A DNA stretch of 64,000 nt, taken from Paenactinomyces guangxiensis (GTDB lineage Bacteria; Bacillota; Bacilli; Thermoactinomycetales; Thermoactinomycetaceae). The DNA lies in contig NZ_JAECVR010000009.1 in NCBI RefSeq assembly GCF_016055185.1, forward strand, positions 62,001 to 126,000, given 5' to 3'. Positions 43,996 through 53,162 of the stretch are shown one piece after another. The notes under the pieces were generated by a model. It made no database searches. It worked only from the letters and a program-made list of their open reading frames with translations, and was not told the origin of the DNA. How positions within the stretch are numbered: position 1 is the stretch's first letter; each line of letters opens with the position of its first letter. Both the position numbers and the translations under genes were made by a program.

Positions 43996-44178
43996 TTAGT
44001 CGTTAACAACCCCTTCAACTTCGGCACCTTTGTAGTAACCACACTCTTTGCATACACGATGGGCAAGTTTAGCCGCTCCGCATTGCGGACATTTAACCAT
44101 ACCGGGTACACTCAGTTTAAAGTGGGTACGACGTTTGCGTTTACGGGTTTTAGAAGTCCGTCTAAAAGGTACTGCCAT
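43996..44178 (-). CDS. rpmF: 50S ribosomal protein L32
   Basis: L32 of 60 residues, zinc-ribbon form. [20 protein letters not shown] opens the protein; zinc ligands are in VKCPQCG and VCKECGYY (two CxxC pairs). The start at 44178 follows GGGGGTGAAAG. It is downstream of the YceD/DUF177 gene, the order found in most bacteria. Confidence 0.97.
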   Translation of the reverse strand: MAVPFRRTSKTRKRKRRTHFKLSVPGMVKCPQCGAAKLAHRVCKECGYYKGAEVEGVVND

Positions 44179-44235
44179 GACACTTTCACCCCCTATTAGA
44201 ATGTAGCACAAGTCCGGGAAGTTTTCATTTAACTT

Positions 44236-44754
44236 TTATCGGTCCTTATTCAACAATTCCTGCAGTTTAGCCAGGCGCGGGTCAATTGACTCGATCCGGC
44301 ATTCGCAGGCATCTGTGTTCTTGTTGACACCGCACTTTGGACACAATCCTTTGCAATCTTCCCGACAAACCGGAGCCAGCGGGATTGAAAGCAAAAGTGC
44401 CTCCCGAATATACGGAGTGAGATCCAGGATATTTCCTTCAATCAAATGGATCTCATGCTCCTCTGTCTCCCCCGCTTGATTTTCCACATCTGTAAATTGC
44501 TCCACCCATTCCGTTTGGACCGGGATTTCAATCTCGGATAAACACCGGGAACAGGTCAAGGTGGCATGGGTTGATTGTTCTGCCTTTACTTCAATCAGAT
44601 GTGAATCCAACTTCAACACTTGAGCCGTTACCTTCACAGGCTCCAATCGAATCAGTCCCGGAACTTTAACCGCCAGCGAGTCGGGCGGGATTGTTTCACT
44701 CAGCTCCATCTGCTGATCCTTTGCCTGGTTCAAATGGTGCAGGGAAATCTGCAT
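44236..44754 (-). CDS. DUF177 (YceD/YlbN) family protein
   Basis: A 172-residue protein of the YceD family, which is linked to 23S rRNA accumulation. The conserved CSRCL (TCSRCLSEIEIPVQTEWVEQ) and the C-terminal CREDCKGLCPKCGVNKN cysteine segment, which may bind a metal, are visible. It is 57 bases from rpmF, the conserved pair. Bacillus calls this gene ylbN. Confidence 0.93.
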   Translation of the reverse strand: MQISLHHLNQAKDQQMELSETIPPDSLAVKVPGLIRLEPVKVTAQVLKLDSHLIEVKAEQSTHATLTCSRCLSEIEIPVQTEWVEQFTDVENQAGETEEHEIHLIEGNILDLTPYIREALLLSIPLAPVCREDCKGLCPKCGVNKNTDACECRIESIDPRLAKLQELLNKDR

Positions 44755-44804
44755 GGTTCCACTCCTTGTGTAAAAACAGGGATATTATAAGACACTTTAG
44801 CGAC

Positions 44805-45884
44805 CTATGTCAATGTTTTTACCTTGAAAGAAGCGGCCGCCTGATGAACAGGTAATGTTCTCAGATAACGAACCGCTTCTTTCAAAGAGGAAACAGGGAT
44901 AATTTTCATCTTTGACCCGATCCGCCGGGCAGTTTCCTTCGCCATCCTTTCATTTGTATCCTGTGGCCCTCTGTCTTTGGGACAAAAGAAAATCTGCGCT
45001 TCCTCACGCTCAGCGGCGACAATTTTATGTTGAATGCCTCCGATTTGGCCCACTTCACCTTTTTCAGAGATTGTCCCTGTACCGGCGATGCGATAGCCTC
45101 TGGTTAAATCTTCCGGAATCAGTTGATTGAGTACCTCCAGAGAAAACATCAGGCCTGCAGAAGGACCTCCAATATTTTCTGTTTCGATACTGGCAGGAGG
45201 CGACGTTTTCACCTCAACCCGCGGAACGGGGACGATCCCCAGTCCGGCACGCTTTTTTTGTCCGGGTGAGACGGGAAGAGCGACTAACTTTACTTTTTTC
45301 TCCATTCTTTTCCCGTTGCGGATCAAATCAACCGTCACAACATCACCTGGCTTTTTGCGGCTGAGGTACTGAATGAGCTTTTCTGTTGAGGAGAATAACT
45401 TTTGGTCTACCTTTTTGATCAGATCACCTTTTTGCAGAACATGCGGCTGGTTGTTTACCAGCTGAAAAACCTCTATTCCCAATATCTCGACCGATACGGG
45501 TCTTCGGGCTTCCCGGTAAGCGGCAATAATGGCGTTATGTTGTGAGGCAATCATGTTCTCCGCCTGTCGCCGCTGGTATTCTTCCTCTGATTCATTTTCA
45601 GCCAGGATTTGCTGTTCAGGGACGAGCTCGACCCGGCCGCTTCCTTTCGCATATAAATAATCAAAAACATTTCCTTCTTTTAGAGAAATGGTTGTCAAAA
45701 GAAAAGTCCCCTTTTCCCCGGCCGTTTCTTTATCCACCTTCACAAGTGGCTTTACATCAATGGCCACTCCCGGTTGCAGTACAAAATAGGGAACCGGAAT
45801 GAGCAAAGTTGCTCCGATCACAATTAAAACCACTGAGGCAATAAATCCCCCAATAACCTGTTTACTCCATCTTCTGAAGTTCAT
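44805..45884 (-). CDS. ylbL: YlbL-like PDZ/Lon-type membrane protease
   Basis: A 359-residue membrane protease. One N-terminal membrane helix (VIGGFIASVVLIVIGATLLI), a PDZ domain around residues 140-215 (IEVFQLVNNQPHVLQKGDLI), and a C-terminal Lon-like catalytic domain with Ser in GGPSAGLMFSLEVLN and Lys in GGIQHKIVAAEREEA. In Bacillus YlbL has a role in recovery from DNA damage by degrading a division inhibitor. Its start overlaps the ylbK-like gene by 23 bases. Confidence 0.93.
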   Translation of the reverse strand: MNFRRWSKQVIGGFIASVVLIVIGATLLIPVPYFVLQPGVAIDVKPLVKVDKETAGEKGTFLLTTISLKEGNVFDYLYAKGSGRVELVPEQQILAENESEEEYQRRQAENMIASQHNAIIAAYREARRPVSVEILGIEVFQLVNNQPHVLQKGDLIKKVDQKLFSSTEKLIQYLSRKKPGDVVTVDLIRNGKRMEKKVKLVALPVSPGQKKRAGLGIVPVPRVEVKTSPPASIETENIGGPSAGLMFSLEVLNQLIPEDLTRGYRIAGTGTISEKGEVGQIGGIQHKIVAAEREEAQIFFCPKDRGPQDTNERMAKETARRIGSKMKIIPVSSLKEAVRYLRTLPVHQAAASFKVKTLT

Positions 45885-46674
45885 TCATAGCTTCCTCTCC
45901 TTGCCGCTCCTGAATCAATTTCTTTAATTGTTGAATGTGGGATCTTGCCTCTTCTTCACCCCGCCGAATACATTCTTCAACCCGCGTAAATGCTGTCGGG
46001 TTGATATCCGAAACATCAGGTTGGATGATAAAATCAGCTGTCGTCATTCTCTGTTGTAGTATTTCCCTTTCCATGATAACCAGAGTTTGCGTAATCACAT
46101 CAAAGATATTGTTAATTTTCACCCTGTCTATGCGTGGCAGGACATCGACAGCAATGACAAGATCAGCACCCATCTCACGCACGACTGAAACCGGAACCCG
46201 GTCGATCACCCCTCCGTCAACCAGTATGCGATCGCCGACGATCACAGGTTCAAAGATTCCCGGGATGGATATGCTTGCTCTCACCGCTTCATCGATGGGG
46301 CCGCTCTTAAATACCACGCGTTCACCATTGCTGAGATCCGTGGCGACCACAGCTGTGGGAATCTGTAATTCTTCCAGGGATTTTTGGTGTGTCAGCAGCC
46401 GGATTAACGCCTTTACCCTGTCTCCAATCACAAACCCCCGTTTGGGTACCGTCAAATCAAGCCAGTGTTTTCTTTTCAATCTGATTGCTAGCTTTTCACA
46501 CATTTCCAGATCCAATCCGTTGGCATACAAAACTCCGACAATACTTCCCATACTGCTGCCTGCGATAAAGTCGATGGGAATTCCTTCTTGCTGCAACACT
46601 TTTAGGACGCCAAAATGTGCCATACCTCTGGCTGCTCCTGAACTTAACGCTAAACCAATCTTTGGTCGGGCCAA
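45862..46674 (-). CDS. Patatin-like phospholipase (YlbK/RssA type)
   Basis: A 270-residue patatin-fold hydrolase. The oxyanion region SSGAARGMAHFGVLKVL (residues 12-28), nucleophile GSSMGSIVG (about 40-48) and Asp in VDGGVIDRVP are present, so the Ser-Asp dyad is intact. The start is TTG at 46674 with GGAGGAG 7 bases upstream, as the sequence gives no ATG near. Substrate unknown; membrane phospholipids are the family guess. Confidence 0.9.
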   Translation of the reverse strand: MARPKIGLALSSGAARGMAHFGVLKVLQQEGIPIDFIAGSSMGSIVGVLYANGLDLEMCEKLAIRLKRKHWLDLTVPKRGFVIGDRVKALIRLLTHQKSLEELQIPTAVVATDLSNGERVVFKSGPIDEAVRASISIPGIFEPVIVGDRILVDGGVIDRVPVSVVREMGADLVIAVDVLPRIDRVKINNIFDVITQTLVIMEREILQQRMTTADFIIQPDVSDINPTAFTRVEECIRRGEEEARSHIQQLKKLIQERQGEEAMNELQKME

Positions 46675-46945
46675 GGAGAGTCTCCTCCATTTTCCATCTT
46701 TTTTCTGTGAAAGTGTTCATGAGTAATCAAGCGGAGAAATCATATTTGTGTCGAGTGAATTTAGCTCCCGCTAGGGAACGGAGCCCTAAATATGATTTCG
46801 GAACGGCGCTGATCAGACAAACTTTCACCCCTTGGTGTTAACATCACCTTGACATGTTTTTTAATTCATGTCGGACAACCGGTCTAAATGAATACAAACA
46901 TGCGTAGACATGTTATTGACCTTGTTGCCCGTGAGGAGAGAGAGC

Positions 46946-48172
46946 ATGCAGATCACAAGTACATTTCTCCGAAGTCGGCTAAAGTCCTTTGCCCTGGCTT
47001 CCATTGCTTTTTTTATTGCCGTGGTACTGGTTATGTACCCGGAACAAGCATTTAAATCTTCTCTTCGGGGTCTGACGATCTGGTGGGATGTTGTTTTTCC
47101 TGCCCTTTTACCGTTTTTTATAACGGCCGAGATGATGATGGGTTTTGGAGTTGTCCACTTCCTGGGTATTTTACTTGAACCGTTGATGCGCCCCATCTTT
47201 CGGGTGCCGGGAGCGGGCGCATTTGTGATGGCTGTCGGCTTGATCTCAGGAAATCCAATGGGTGCCAAGCTGACTTCCCGACTGCGTGAACAAAAACTGG
47301 TTTCACGTGAAGAAGGGGAAAGATTAGTTTCCTTTACGAGCACTGCTGGCCCCCTATTTATATTTGGCGCCGTCGGAGTTGGTTTTTTTGAAAACACCTC
47401 GGTGGGTATCATTCTGGCTCTTGCCCATTATTCAAGCAGTATTCTGGTCGGGTATCTAATGCGCTTTTACGAGCCGCATGCCCCTCCGTCCGCTCCGCAA
47501 GAAAAGAAAACGGGATTTATTTTTATTCGGGCGTTACGGGCGATGCATCGGGCACGGATTGAGGATGGCCGGCCGTTCGGCCAGCTTCTGGGGGAGGCAG
47601 TTACCTCAGCTATACAGACACTCCTGATGATCGGCGGTTTTATTATGGTATTTTCCGTGCTGGTGCATCTGATTAACTATATCGGACTGACAAGCATACT
47701 GGCGAAGGGAATATCATATTTGTTGGCGATTCTTTCCCTTTCACCGGATTTATCTGATCCTATGCTTGCAGGCATATTTGAAATTACACTGGGCTCCCAA
47801 CTCTCAAGTGCTGTTTCTCCCAGTGTGCCAATGGTCTACAAACTGACAATTGTCAGTGTCATGATCGGCTGGAACGGCTTATCGGTTCACGCCCAGGTTG
47901 CCAGTATGCTCAGCCGGACGGATGTCCGTTATCTTCCCTATTTTTTTGCCCGGATCCTTCACGGATGCTTGGCAGGAGTCATGACCATCATCCTCTATCC
48001 TTTTTTGAAAGAGCAACTTGGCGACTTACCAACAGCAATCCCCGTATTTTCCAGTACCGCCGGTCTAACCTCTTTGCCTTTATGGCAGATTTTACAGTGG
48101 TTTGCCACGGCGACAGCGATGATTTGGCTGTTTTACACCGTTCGCTATGCCGCCACGCGGAAGCGAATGTAA
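46946..48172 (+). CDS. ylbJ: Sporulation integral membrane protein YlbJ
   Basis: A polytopic membrane protein of about 408 residues with two nucleoside-recognition (Gate) segments. Helix-forming parts are FALASIAFFIAVVLVMY and AFVMAVGLISGNPMGAK; the conserved FTSTAGPLFIFGAVGVGFF and ITLGSQLSSAVS follow. In Bacillus ylbJ is needed for spore cortex formation and is under sigma-E. The start at 46946 (MQITSTF) follows GAGGAGAG. The upstream 235-base region has ACATGT-type inverted repeats (GACATG/CATGTC near 46853-46872). Confidence 0.9.
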   Translation: MQITSTFLRSRLKSFALASIAFFIAVVLVMYPEQAFKSSLRGLTIWWDVVFPALLPFFITAEMMMGFGVVHFLGILLEPLMRPIFRVPGAGAFVMAVGLISGNPMGAKLTSRLREQKLVSREEGERLVSFTSTAGPLFIFGAVGVGFFENTSVGIILALAHYSSSILVGYLMRFYEPHAPPSAPQEKKTGFIFIRALRAMHRARIEDGRPFGQLLGEAVTSAIQTLLMIGGFIMVFSVLVHLINYIGLTSILAKGISYLLAILSLSPDLSDPMLAGIFEITLGSQLSSAVSPSVPMVYKLTIVSVMIGWNGLSVHAQVASMLSRTDVRYLPYFFARILHGCLAGVMTIILYPFLKEQLGDLPTAIPVFSSTAGLTSLPLWQILQWFATATAMIWLFYTVRYAATRKRM

Positions 48173-48187
48173 TCAGTGCTGACGTTT

Positions 48188-48223
48188 AACCCGCTGATTC
48201 CGGTTAAACCGTTCAGCGGGTTT
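48188..48223. terminator. Bidirectional terminator of ylbJ and coaD
   Basis: AACCCGCTGA (48188-48197) pairs with TCAGCGGGTT (48213-48222). The coaD stop codon (48213-48215) is part of the stem, so the hairpin serves the convergent genes jointly. Confidence 0.78.
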
Positions 48224-48701
48224 GATCTGTAAACTTGAGACTCAACGCTTCGGCAACGTGATGTGGAACCAGATCTTTCACATCTGCCCCATATTTGGCA
48301 ACTTCCTTTACCATAGCTGAACTGATAAAAGAATGTTTATTATTGGTCATCAAAAAAAGAGTTTCTACTTTTTCACTCAGCTTTCGGTTAATTGAAGCGA
48401 TTTGCAGTTCATACTCAAAATCGGAAATCGCACGCAAACCGCGTAAAATTACATTGGCTTCCCGTTTATGTACATAATCGATCAAAAGACCGTCAAAGCT
48501 GTCCACTTCAACCTGGGGGAACACTTTTGTTGCTTCAATCAGCATCTGTTTTCTCTCCTCAACGGAAAAAAGAGGATTTTTAGCTGAGTTGATAAGAACA
48601 GCTACTATGATTTTGTCAAATACTTTGGCTCCGCGTTCAATAATATCCAGATGCCCGAATGTGACCGGGTCAAAACTCCCCGGATAGACTGCTATCTTCA
48701 T
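48213..48701 (-). CDS. coaD: Phosphopantetheine adenylyltransferase
   Basis: Fourth step of CoA synthesis, making dephospho-CoA; 162 residues. The nucleotidyltransferase motif [16 protein letters not shown] opens the protein and the closing [13 protein letters not shown] carries the ISSTxxR-type motif in altered form (ISSAMVK). [15 protein letters not shown] is also diagnostic. It begins 2 bases after rsmD, the Bacillus ylbH-coaD pair. Confidence 0.96.
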   Translation of the reverse strand: MKIAVYPGSFDPVTFGHLDIIERGAKVFDKIIVAVLINSAKNPLFSVEERKQMLIEATKVFPQVEVDSFDGLLIDYVHKREANVILRGLRAISDFEYELQIASINRKLSEKVETLFLMTNNKHSFISSAMVKEVAKYGADVKDLVPHHVAEALSLKFTDQTR

Positions 48702-48703
48702 TT

Positions 48704-49276
48704 TTATTGACGGCCCTCCTTTGACAATCCTGACTGATAGAGAAAGATTGAAGTATCTCCGTAAGATAATTGACGGGTCGCAATTAAGGTGCCAATGGAT
48801 GGAGGAAGTTCCCGGCGGGTTGGATACTCCGCCACAACCACCCCGTCTTCATTCAACAAATCATTTTTGGAAATTTGCTCCAACACTGGCAGGAGTAAAT
48901 TTCCTTGATAAGGCGGATCTAAAAAGATGATCCGAAAGCGAAGTTTTCGTTGTTTCAACACTTTCAACACCGACCGGGCATCGCGGCGGTAAATCTCAGC
49001 CCGGTCATTCATCCTGGCCGCTTCCACATTGCTGCGAATCGTATCCAAACTGGTTTTTGAACGGTCAATAAAGATCGCCCGTTCCGCACCCCTGCTCAGT
49101 GCTTCAAGCCCCAGGGCTCCGGTACCGGCAAATAGATCAAGCACCCAGCCTCCGTCAAAAAAAGGCCCGATAACCTGAAAAAGCGATTCTTTGACACGAT
49201 CAGCTGTTGGTCGCACATGTGAACCAGGAACCATCTTTAATCTCGTCCCGCGAGCAGTGCCGGCAATAATACGCAT
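48704..49276 (-). CDS. rsmD: 16S rRNA (guanine966-N2)-methyltransferase
   Basis: SAM-dependent RNA methyltransferase of 190 residues. [14 protein letters not shown] opens the protein; the SAM motif is [20 protein letters not shown] and the catalytic motif FLDPPYQG. Bacillus name ylbH. A hairpin-rich leader lies upstream on the same strand. Confidence 0.95.
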   Translation of the reverse strand: MRIIAGTARGTRLKMVPGSHVRPTADRVKESLFQVIGPFFDGGWVLDLFAGTGALGLEALSRGAERAIFIDRSKTSLDTIRSNVEAARMNDRAEIYRRDARSVLKVLKQRKLRFRIIFLDPPYQGNLLLPVLEQISKNDLLNEDGVVVAEYPTRRELPPSIGTLIATRQLSYGDTSIFLYQSGLSKEGRQ

Positions 49277-49384
49277 TTATGACTTCCTTACATCGATATA
49301 CTTTTGGAACATTTCTTATCCTATCACAAATCTTCCGCAAATCAAAAGCGGCTCCGAGACAAAAAAGTTCATTCAATATGTATA

Positions 49385-49567
49385 AAAAAAAATAAAGCGG
49401 TAATGATAAAAGATGACAACGTCAATCATTGATGTTGTCGAACCGCGGAGAAGACTTACGTTTCCCCATAAGCTCTTCCTCCGGTTTCTCCTCTCCCATT
49501 TAGTATCTGACACAATGGTTGTGAAAGATACCATGGGCTCGCGCCATATCACGCGAGCCATTTTTTT
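49385..49567 (-). ncRNA. Structured RNA upstream of rsmD (ylbH-leader-like); orientation uncertain
   Basis: Four consecutive stems fill this gap. On plus coordinates: GCGGT/ACCGC (49397-49401/49442-49446) enclosing GACAAC/GTTGTC (49415-49420/49434-49439); a CGGAG-AAGA/TCTT-CCTCCG stem around 49445-49484; GTATCT/AGATAC with inner CACAA/TTGTG (49503-49531); and GGCTCGCG/CGCGAGCC (49536-49543/49552-49559). On the minus strand the first listed stem is followed by TTTATTTTTTTTT, a terminator just before rsmD, which fits the leader reported upstream of ylbH. On the plus strand the last stem is followed by T7, so a plus-strand RNA is the alternative. Confidence 0.5.
49533..49567 (+). terminator. Terminator-like hairpin with T7 run
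   Basis: GGCTCGCG (49536-49543) pairs with CGCGAGCC (49552-49559), followed by A and seven T. No plus-strand coding gene precedes it. Confidence 0.55.
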
Positions 49568-49574
49568 GCCTTTT

Positions 49575-50117
49575 TTAAATCTGTTTTTTTCGTCTGCTTT
49601 TTCCTCTGCGCGAACCGGTACGTGATTGATTCAGACTGGCTGTTTCATCATAAGAATGAGGTAATTCCTCCCAGCTTCTGCCTTGTCTCAAAGAACGTGA
49701 GGGCGATTCCGGATGCTTGTTCCCCGTAGGTCCCCATTCACTCTCCGGCCTGAAGGGCCCGGGCAGAGAGGGGGAACCATAAGCTTCCGGCGCTCTCGGC
49801 GGACCCGGAAATGGGCCATAAGCTTCCTGATTAGGCCGGGTCCACGGGGCCTCTTTCCGTTTGGGATGGACGTGAGGTTCCATCATCCACTCTCTTTCCC
49901 ACAAATCCCTTGCTACCGGACCGGGATGTCGCTCATCGGCACGCGGTTGCGGGTTCGGAGGTCCTTCTCCCCAAAAAGCAGGGTGATCTTCCCAGAATCC
50001 AAAGGATCTCGGCATCTGTTCCTGATGGGGAAATTCCCACGGAGGACGGTTCAGATTTGCCTCCTTTGTTTGCTCTTCCTGTTTATTCAGGATTTGAGCC
50101 TTTCTTTTTTTTCTCAT
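49575..50117 (-). CDS. Pro/Gly/Glu-rich low-complexity protein, unknown
   Basis: About 180 residues without visible globular core. A basic start (MRKKRKAQILNKQ) is followed by a long Pro-, Trp-, Glu- and Gly-rich middle (WEFPHQEQMP, GPFPGPPRAPEAYG) and a basic end (SRTGSRRGKSRRKKQI). The product should be disordered, with positive ends. The start at 50117 has AAGGTGA at 8 bases; ATG 50144 is an alternative. Such proteins in spore formers are often coat or crust components, but that is only a guess. Confidence 0.5.
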   Translation of the reverse strand: MRKKRKAQILNKQEEQTKEANLNRPPWEFPHQEQMPRSFGFWEDHPAFWGEGPPNPQPRADERHPGPVARDLWEREWMMEPHVHPKRKEAPWTRPNQEAYGPFPGPPRAPEAYGSPSLPGPFRPESEWGPTGNKHPESPSRSLRQGRSWEELPHSYDETASLNQSRTGSRRGKSRRKKQI

Positions 50118-50237
50118 ATTATCCATCACCTTCTTATCAATCATGTCAAAATCCCATTAGCCAGACACTAATACCTTATGTTTGGCCACCTTTGCCTGTC
50201 CGTGTCAATCGCCCAGCAAAGATGCCTAATTTTCCTT

Positions 50238-50552
50238 TTAGATGGACCGTTTTAACATTCCGGCCTCAGCCGGAGTTAATACCCCTTCTGTAACCATCAG
50301 GTCGATCATTTTACTCGATAGCTCATACCAGCGAGGAGACCGTTTTAAACGTTCAATTTCCTCCTGAGTAAATAAACGATAGGGAATCTGTTGGGAAAAC
50401 GCCAATAACCCCATCACTCCCTGCCTTCTGCGAATCATTTTCGCCTGAGAAACCAGAGACTTGATTTGATCCACCGTTACAGCTTTTCTGCCCAGGGTTT
50501 GATTGATCGTACGTGCCACAACTTGATAAACATGATTGTTATTCACATGCAA
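50238..50552 (-). CDS. Helical protein of 104 residues, unknown
   Basis: A charged, predominantly helical protein (VYQVVARTINQTLGRKAVTV, DQIKSLVSQAKMIRRRQGVM, YELSSKMIDLMVTEGVLTPA). The repeated short helices resemble the layout of small sporulation proteins such as SpoVIF, yet sequence identity is not evident to me. It stands alone with a possible ribosome site GGGGG before the ATG. Confidence 0.6.
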   Translation of the reverse strand: MHVNNNHVYQVVARTINQTLGRKAVTVDQIKSLVSQAKMIRRRQGVMGLLAFSQQIPYRLFTQEEIERLKRSPRWYELSSKMIDLMVTEGVLTPAEAGMLKRSI

Positions 50553-50696
50553 TTACCCCCATCACACGATGAATGATTCATCATATGCGTCCACTGAAAA
50601 AGCGTACATTGCATTTGCCTATCAGCAAGGAAGTGATACCAGTGCATGACGGAAAGTGCTTTGGAAAAGCTATCTTAAAAAGGAGGTGAATGTGAA

Positions 50697-50870
50697 ATGG
50701 CTGATCGAGCTGATGCATTCAAAACGGGTGACCGTGTCAGGGAACCCGGTCAATATGTAAGTGCAGCCGGTGAAAGAGCGGAGTATCAGGAAGGAGATAC
50801 GTTCAAAGCTTGTCCCGCAACCGGAAAAGAAACGACCTGGAGACAGCATGACGACGGGTGTGGTTGTTAA
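50697..50870 (+). CDS. YjzC-like small protein, 57 residues
   Basis: ATG at 50697 with AAGGAGGTGAATGTGAA directly upstream, an excellent ribosome site. The protein reads MADRADAFKTGDRVREPGQY, a Gly/Glu middle and a CPATGKETTWRQHDDGCGC end. The FKTG...PG.Y pattern and the Cys positions resemble YjzC-type small proteins, which may hold zinc. Single gene; the long perfect hairpin at 51015-51070 may be its terminator. Confidence 0.65.
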   Translation: MADRADAFKTGDRVREPGQYVSAAGERAEYQEGDTFKACPATGKETTWRQHDDGCGC

Positions 50871-51014
50871 TCTGTCCCTGTTTAAAACATGAAACCGGGT
50901 CGATTCCCTCAGGGAAAAACCGGCCCTGACTTATGGAAAGATCGGTTTTTCTGCGGGATTCACGCAGACACTCGCAGCAAATCCCCGGCCTGACCAGTCG
51001 GACCGGACATAAAT

Positions 51015-51080
51015 CAAGCCCGCTGGTCAATGATTTTTTATTTTTATTCAGCCATTGACCAGCGGGCTTGTTTTATTTTT
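51015..51080. terminator. Very strong hairpin, 18-bp perfect stem
   Basis: CAAGCCCGCTGGTCAATG (51015-51032) pairs perfectly with CATTGACCAGCGGGCTTG (51053-51070), with an AT-rich loop and TTTTATTTTTT following on the plus strand. It lies between the YjzC-like gene and the convergent recG, and could serve both. Confidence 0.82.
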
Positions 51081-51113
51081 TGGATCGGATCTTTTGGAGA
51101 GACTGGCTGACAA

Positions 51114-53162
51114 TCAGTCAAAACTGGTCGCCCCCAACTCCGCCTTCATCAAGTATTCAAATAATGGCTGTGTTTCCGGATTGGATTGAAAATTGGGCTG
51201 GTTGACAACCTCAGCCGCATCAGAGCGGGCGATTTCCAGAACACGAAAATCTTCGCTTAAGTCTGCCACCTTAAAATCAGGAAGGCCACTCTGTTTAACA
51301 CCCAGAAAATCTCCGGGCCCGCGTAATTCCAGATCGCGCCGGGAGATTTCAAAACCATCAGTGGTTTCTGTCATGACACGCATCCGCTCCACTCCGGCTT
51401 CAGATTTGGGATCAGCCACAAGAATACAGGATGACGCCCCCCCACCCCGCCCAACGCGCCCTCTCAGTTGGTGCAACTGGGCCAGGCCGAAGCGGTCAGC
51501 GTCATAAACAACCATCACTGTAGCATTGGGTACATTGACCCCAACTTCGACAACGGTGGTAGAGATCAGCACCTGTACCTCATTTTCGGCAAACAGGCGC
51601 ATCACTTCTTCTTTTTCCGTTGCACTCATCCGGCCGTGTAACAACCCCACCCGGATCGGAGACATCTCTACCGCCAGTTGTTCAAATACCTCCTGGGCAT
51701 TTTGCAAATCCAGTTTCTCCGACTCTTCAATCAGTGGACAAATGACATATGCCTGATGACCTTTGGTGCATTCTTTTTTGATATACTGCACAATCCGTGG
51801 CCACATGTCCTTTTTCACCCAGTAGGTATCAATCGGCTGGCGGCCTGCGGGCATTTCGTCAATCGTGGAGACATCCATCTCCCCAAATACCGTGATCGCC
51901 AGCGTTCTGGGAATGGGAGTAGCTGTCATAAACAGCACATCCGGCACTTCTCCCTTCTCCCTCAACAAGGCTCTCTGTTTCACGCCAAAGCGGTGCTGTT
52001 CATCAGTGATCACCAGCCCCAGCCGGCGGAAAGTGACGGGCTCCTGAATCAGCGCATGGGTACCCACCACCACATCGGCCAGCCCCATTTGAATTTGCCC
52101 CAGCAGATCCCGGCGTTCCTTGGCCGTCATGCTCCCTGTTAAGGAAACCACTTTCATTCCATACGGGGTCAATAATTCGGCAAGAGATGCAGTATGTTGA
52201 TCGGCCAGAATCTCTGTCGGAACCATTAACGCTCCCTGATAACCGCTTAAATAGTTGGCGTAGAGTGCAATGGCTGCCACCACCGTTTTACCCGAACCTA
52301 CATCCCCCTGCAACAGGCGGTTCATCTGTGCCGGTGCCCGCAAATCTTGCAAAATCTCGCGCGTAACCCGCTTTTGCGCCCCTGTCAAGGGAAAAGCGAG
52401 TCCAGAAATAAATTCCTTTACCTGTTTCATGTCAAACTCATGGGATACACCTTTCACTTCAGTACGGTGAACCTTTTTGAGCCACATCATTTTAAGTTCA
52501 TACAGAAACAACTCTTCGTATACCATGCGGCGCCTCGCCTGGCGGCCGTCCTCTTTGCCTTTCGGAAAGTGGAGCAAATACATCGCTTTCGCCCGGGAAA
52601 TAAGTTTATAGCGCTGAATCAATTCCTGCGGCAAAATTTCTTTGATATGACCGCCGTATTTAACAAACGCCTCATAAATCAACTTTCGCAACCAGCTCAT
52701 TTTAACAGCACTGGTGACAGAGTAAACGGGTTGTAAACGGCCCACATGCCTCTCTTGCTCCCGTTCACTGATCAATGTCCGGTCTGCGGTGACCTGAAGC
52801 CGGTTCCGCTCCCATTTTCCGGAGATAACAATGGTGTTTCCGGCATGCAATTTGTCTTTGAGATACGCCTGGTTAAACCAGATCACATGGATATGAATTC
52901 CGTTTACATCCAATTTAACCGTCATGCGGGACTTTTTCTTGCCGTACCATCTCACACTGGGCTGCCCGTAAACACGGCCTTGAACCGTTACTTTCTCCCC
53001 GTCTGACGCCTCCGTTAAATCGGTGAGCCGGTAATCTTCATACCGGTACGGATAATACTCCAATAAATCGGCGATGGACTCAATCCCAAGTTCGGACAGG
53101 TCTTGCTTTTTCTGCTCCCCCACTCCCGGCAACACATCAACAGGTATATCAGCCAGATTCAT
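51114..53162 (-). CDS. recG: ATP-dependent DNA helicase RecG
   Basis: Branch-migration helicase of 682 residues acting on stalled forks and Holliday junctions. N-terminal wedge/OB domain (residues about 1-200, with VTVQGRVYGQPSVRWYG), then helicase motifs: LLQGDVGSGKTVVAAIAL (motif I), VITDEQHRFGVKQR (motif II), FMTATPIPRTLAI (motif III) and the VGRGGGASSCILV motif VI region. The ATG overlaps the sdaAA stop (ATGA), so they are translationally coupled. Confidence 0.97.
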   Translation of the reverse strand: MNLADIPVDVLPGVGEQKKQDLSELGIESIADLLEYYPYRYEDYRLTDLTEASDGEKVTVQGRVYGQPSVRWYGKKKSRMTVKLDVNGIHIHVIWFNQAYLKDKLHAGNTIVISGKWERNRLQVTADRTLISEREQERHVGRLQPVYSVTSAVKMSWLRKLIYEAFVKYGGHIKEILPQELIQRYKLISRAKAMYLLHFPKGKEDGRQARRRMVYEELFLYELKMMWLKKVHRTEVKGVSHEFDMKQVKEFISGLAFPLTGAQKRVTREILQDLRAPAQMNRLLQGDVGSGKTVVAAIALYANYLSGYQGALMVPTEILADQHTASLAELLTPYGMKVVSLTGSMTAKERRDLLGQIQMGLADVVVGTHALIQEPVTFRRLGLVITDEQHRFGVKQRALLREKGEVPDVLFMTATPIPRTLAITVFGEMDVSTIDEMPAGRQPIDTYWVKKDMWPRIVQYIKKECTKGHQAYVICPLIEESEKLDLQNAQEVFEQLAVEMSPIRVGLLHGRMSATEKEEVMRLFAENEVQVLISTTVVEVGVNVPNATVMVVYDADRFGLAQLHQLRGRVGRGGGASSCILVADPKSEAGVERMRVMTETTDGFEISRRDLELRGPGDFLGVKQSGLPDFKVADLSEDFRVLEIARSDAAEVVNQPNFQSNPETQPLFEYLMKAELGATSFD

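Noticed and set aside
43902-44111. 69-codon minus frame over rpmF
   Set aside because: It is a shadow of L32 in another frame and runs through the rpmF terminator.
50803-51030. 75-codon minus frame opposite the YjzC-like gene
   Set aside because: It overlaps the stronger plus-strand small gene and the long hairpin, and has no start signal.
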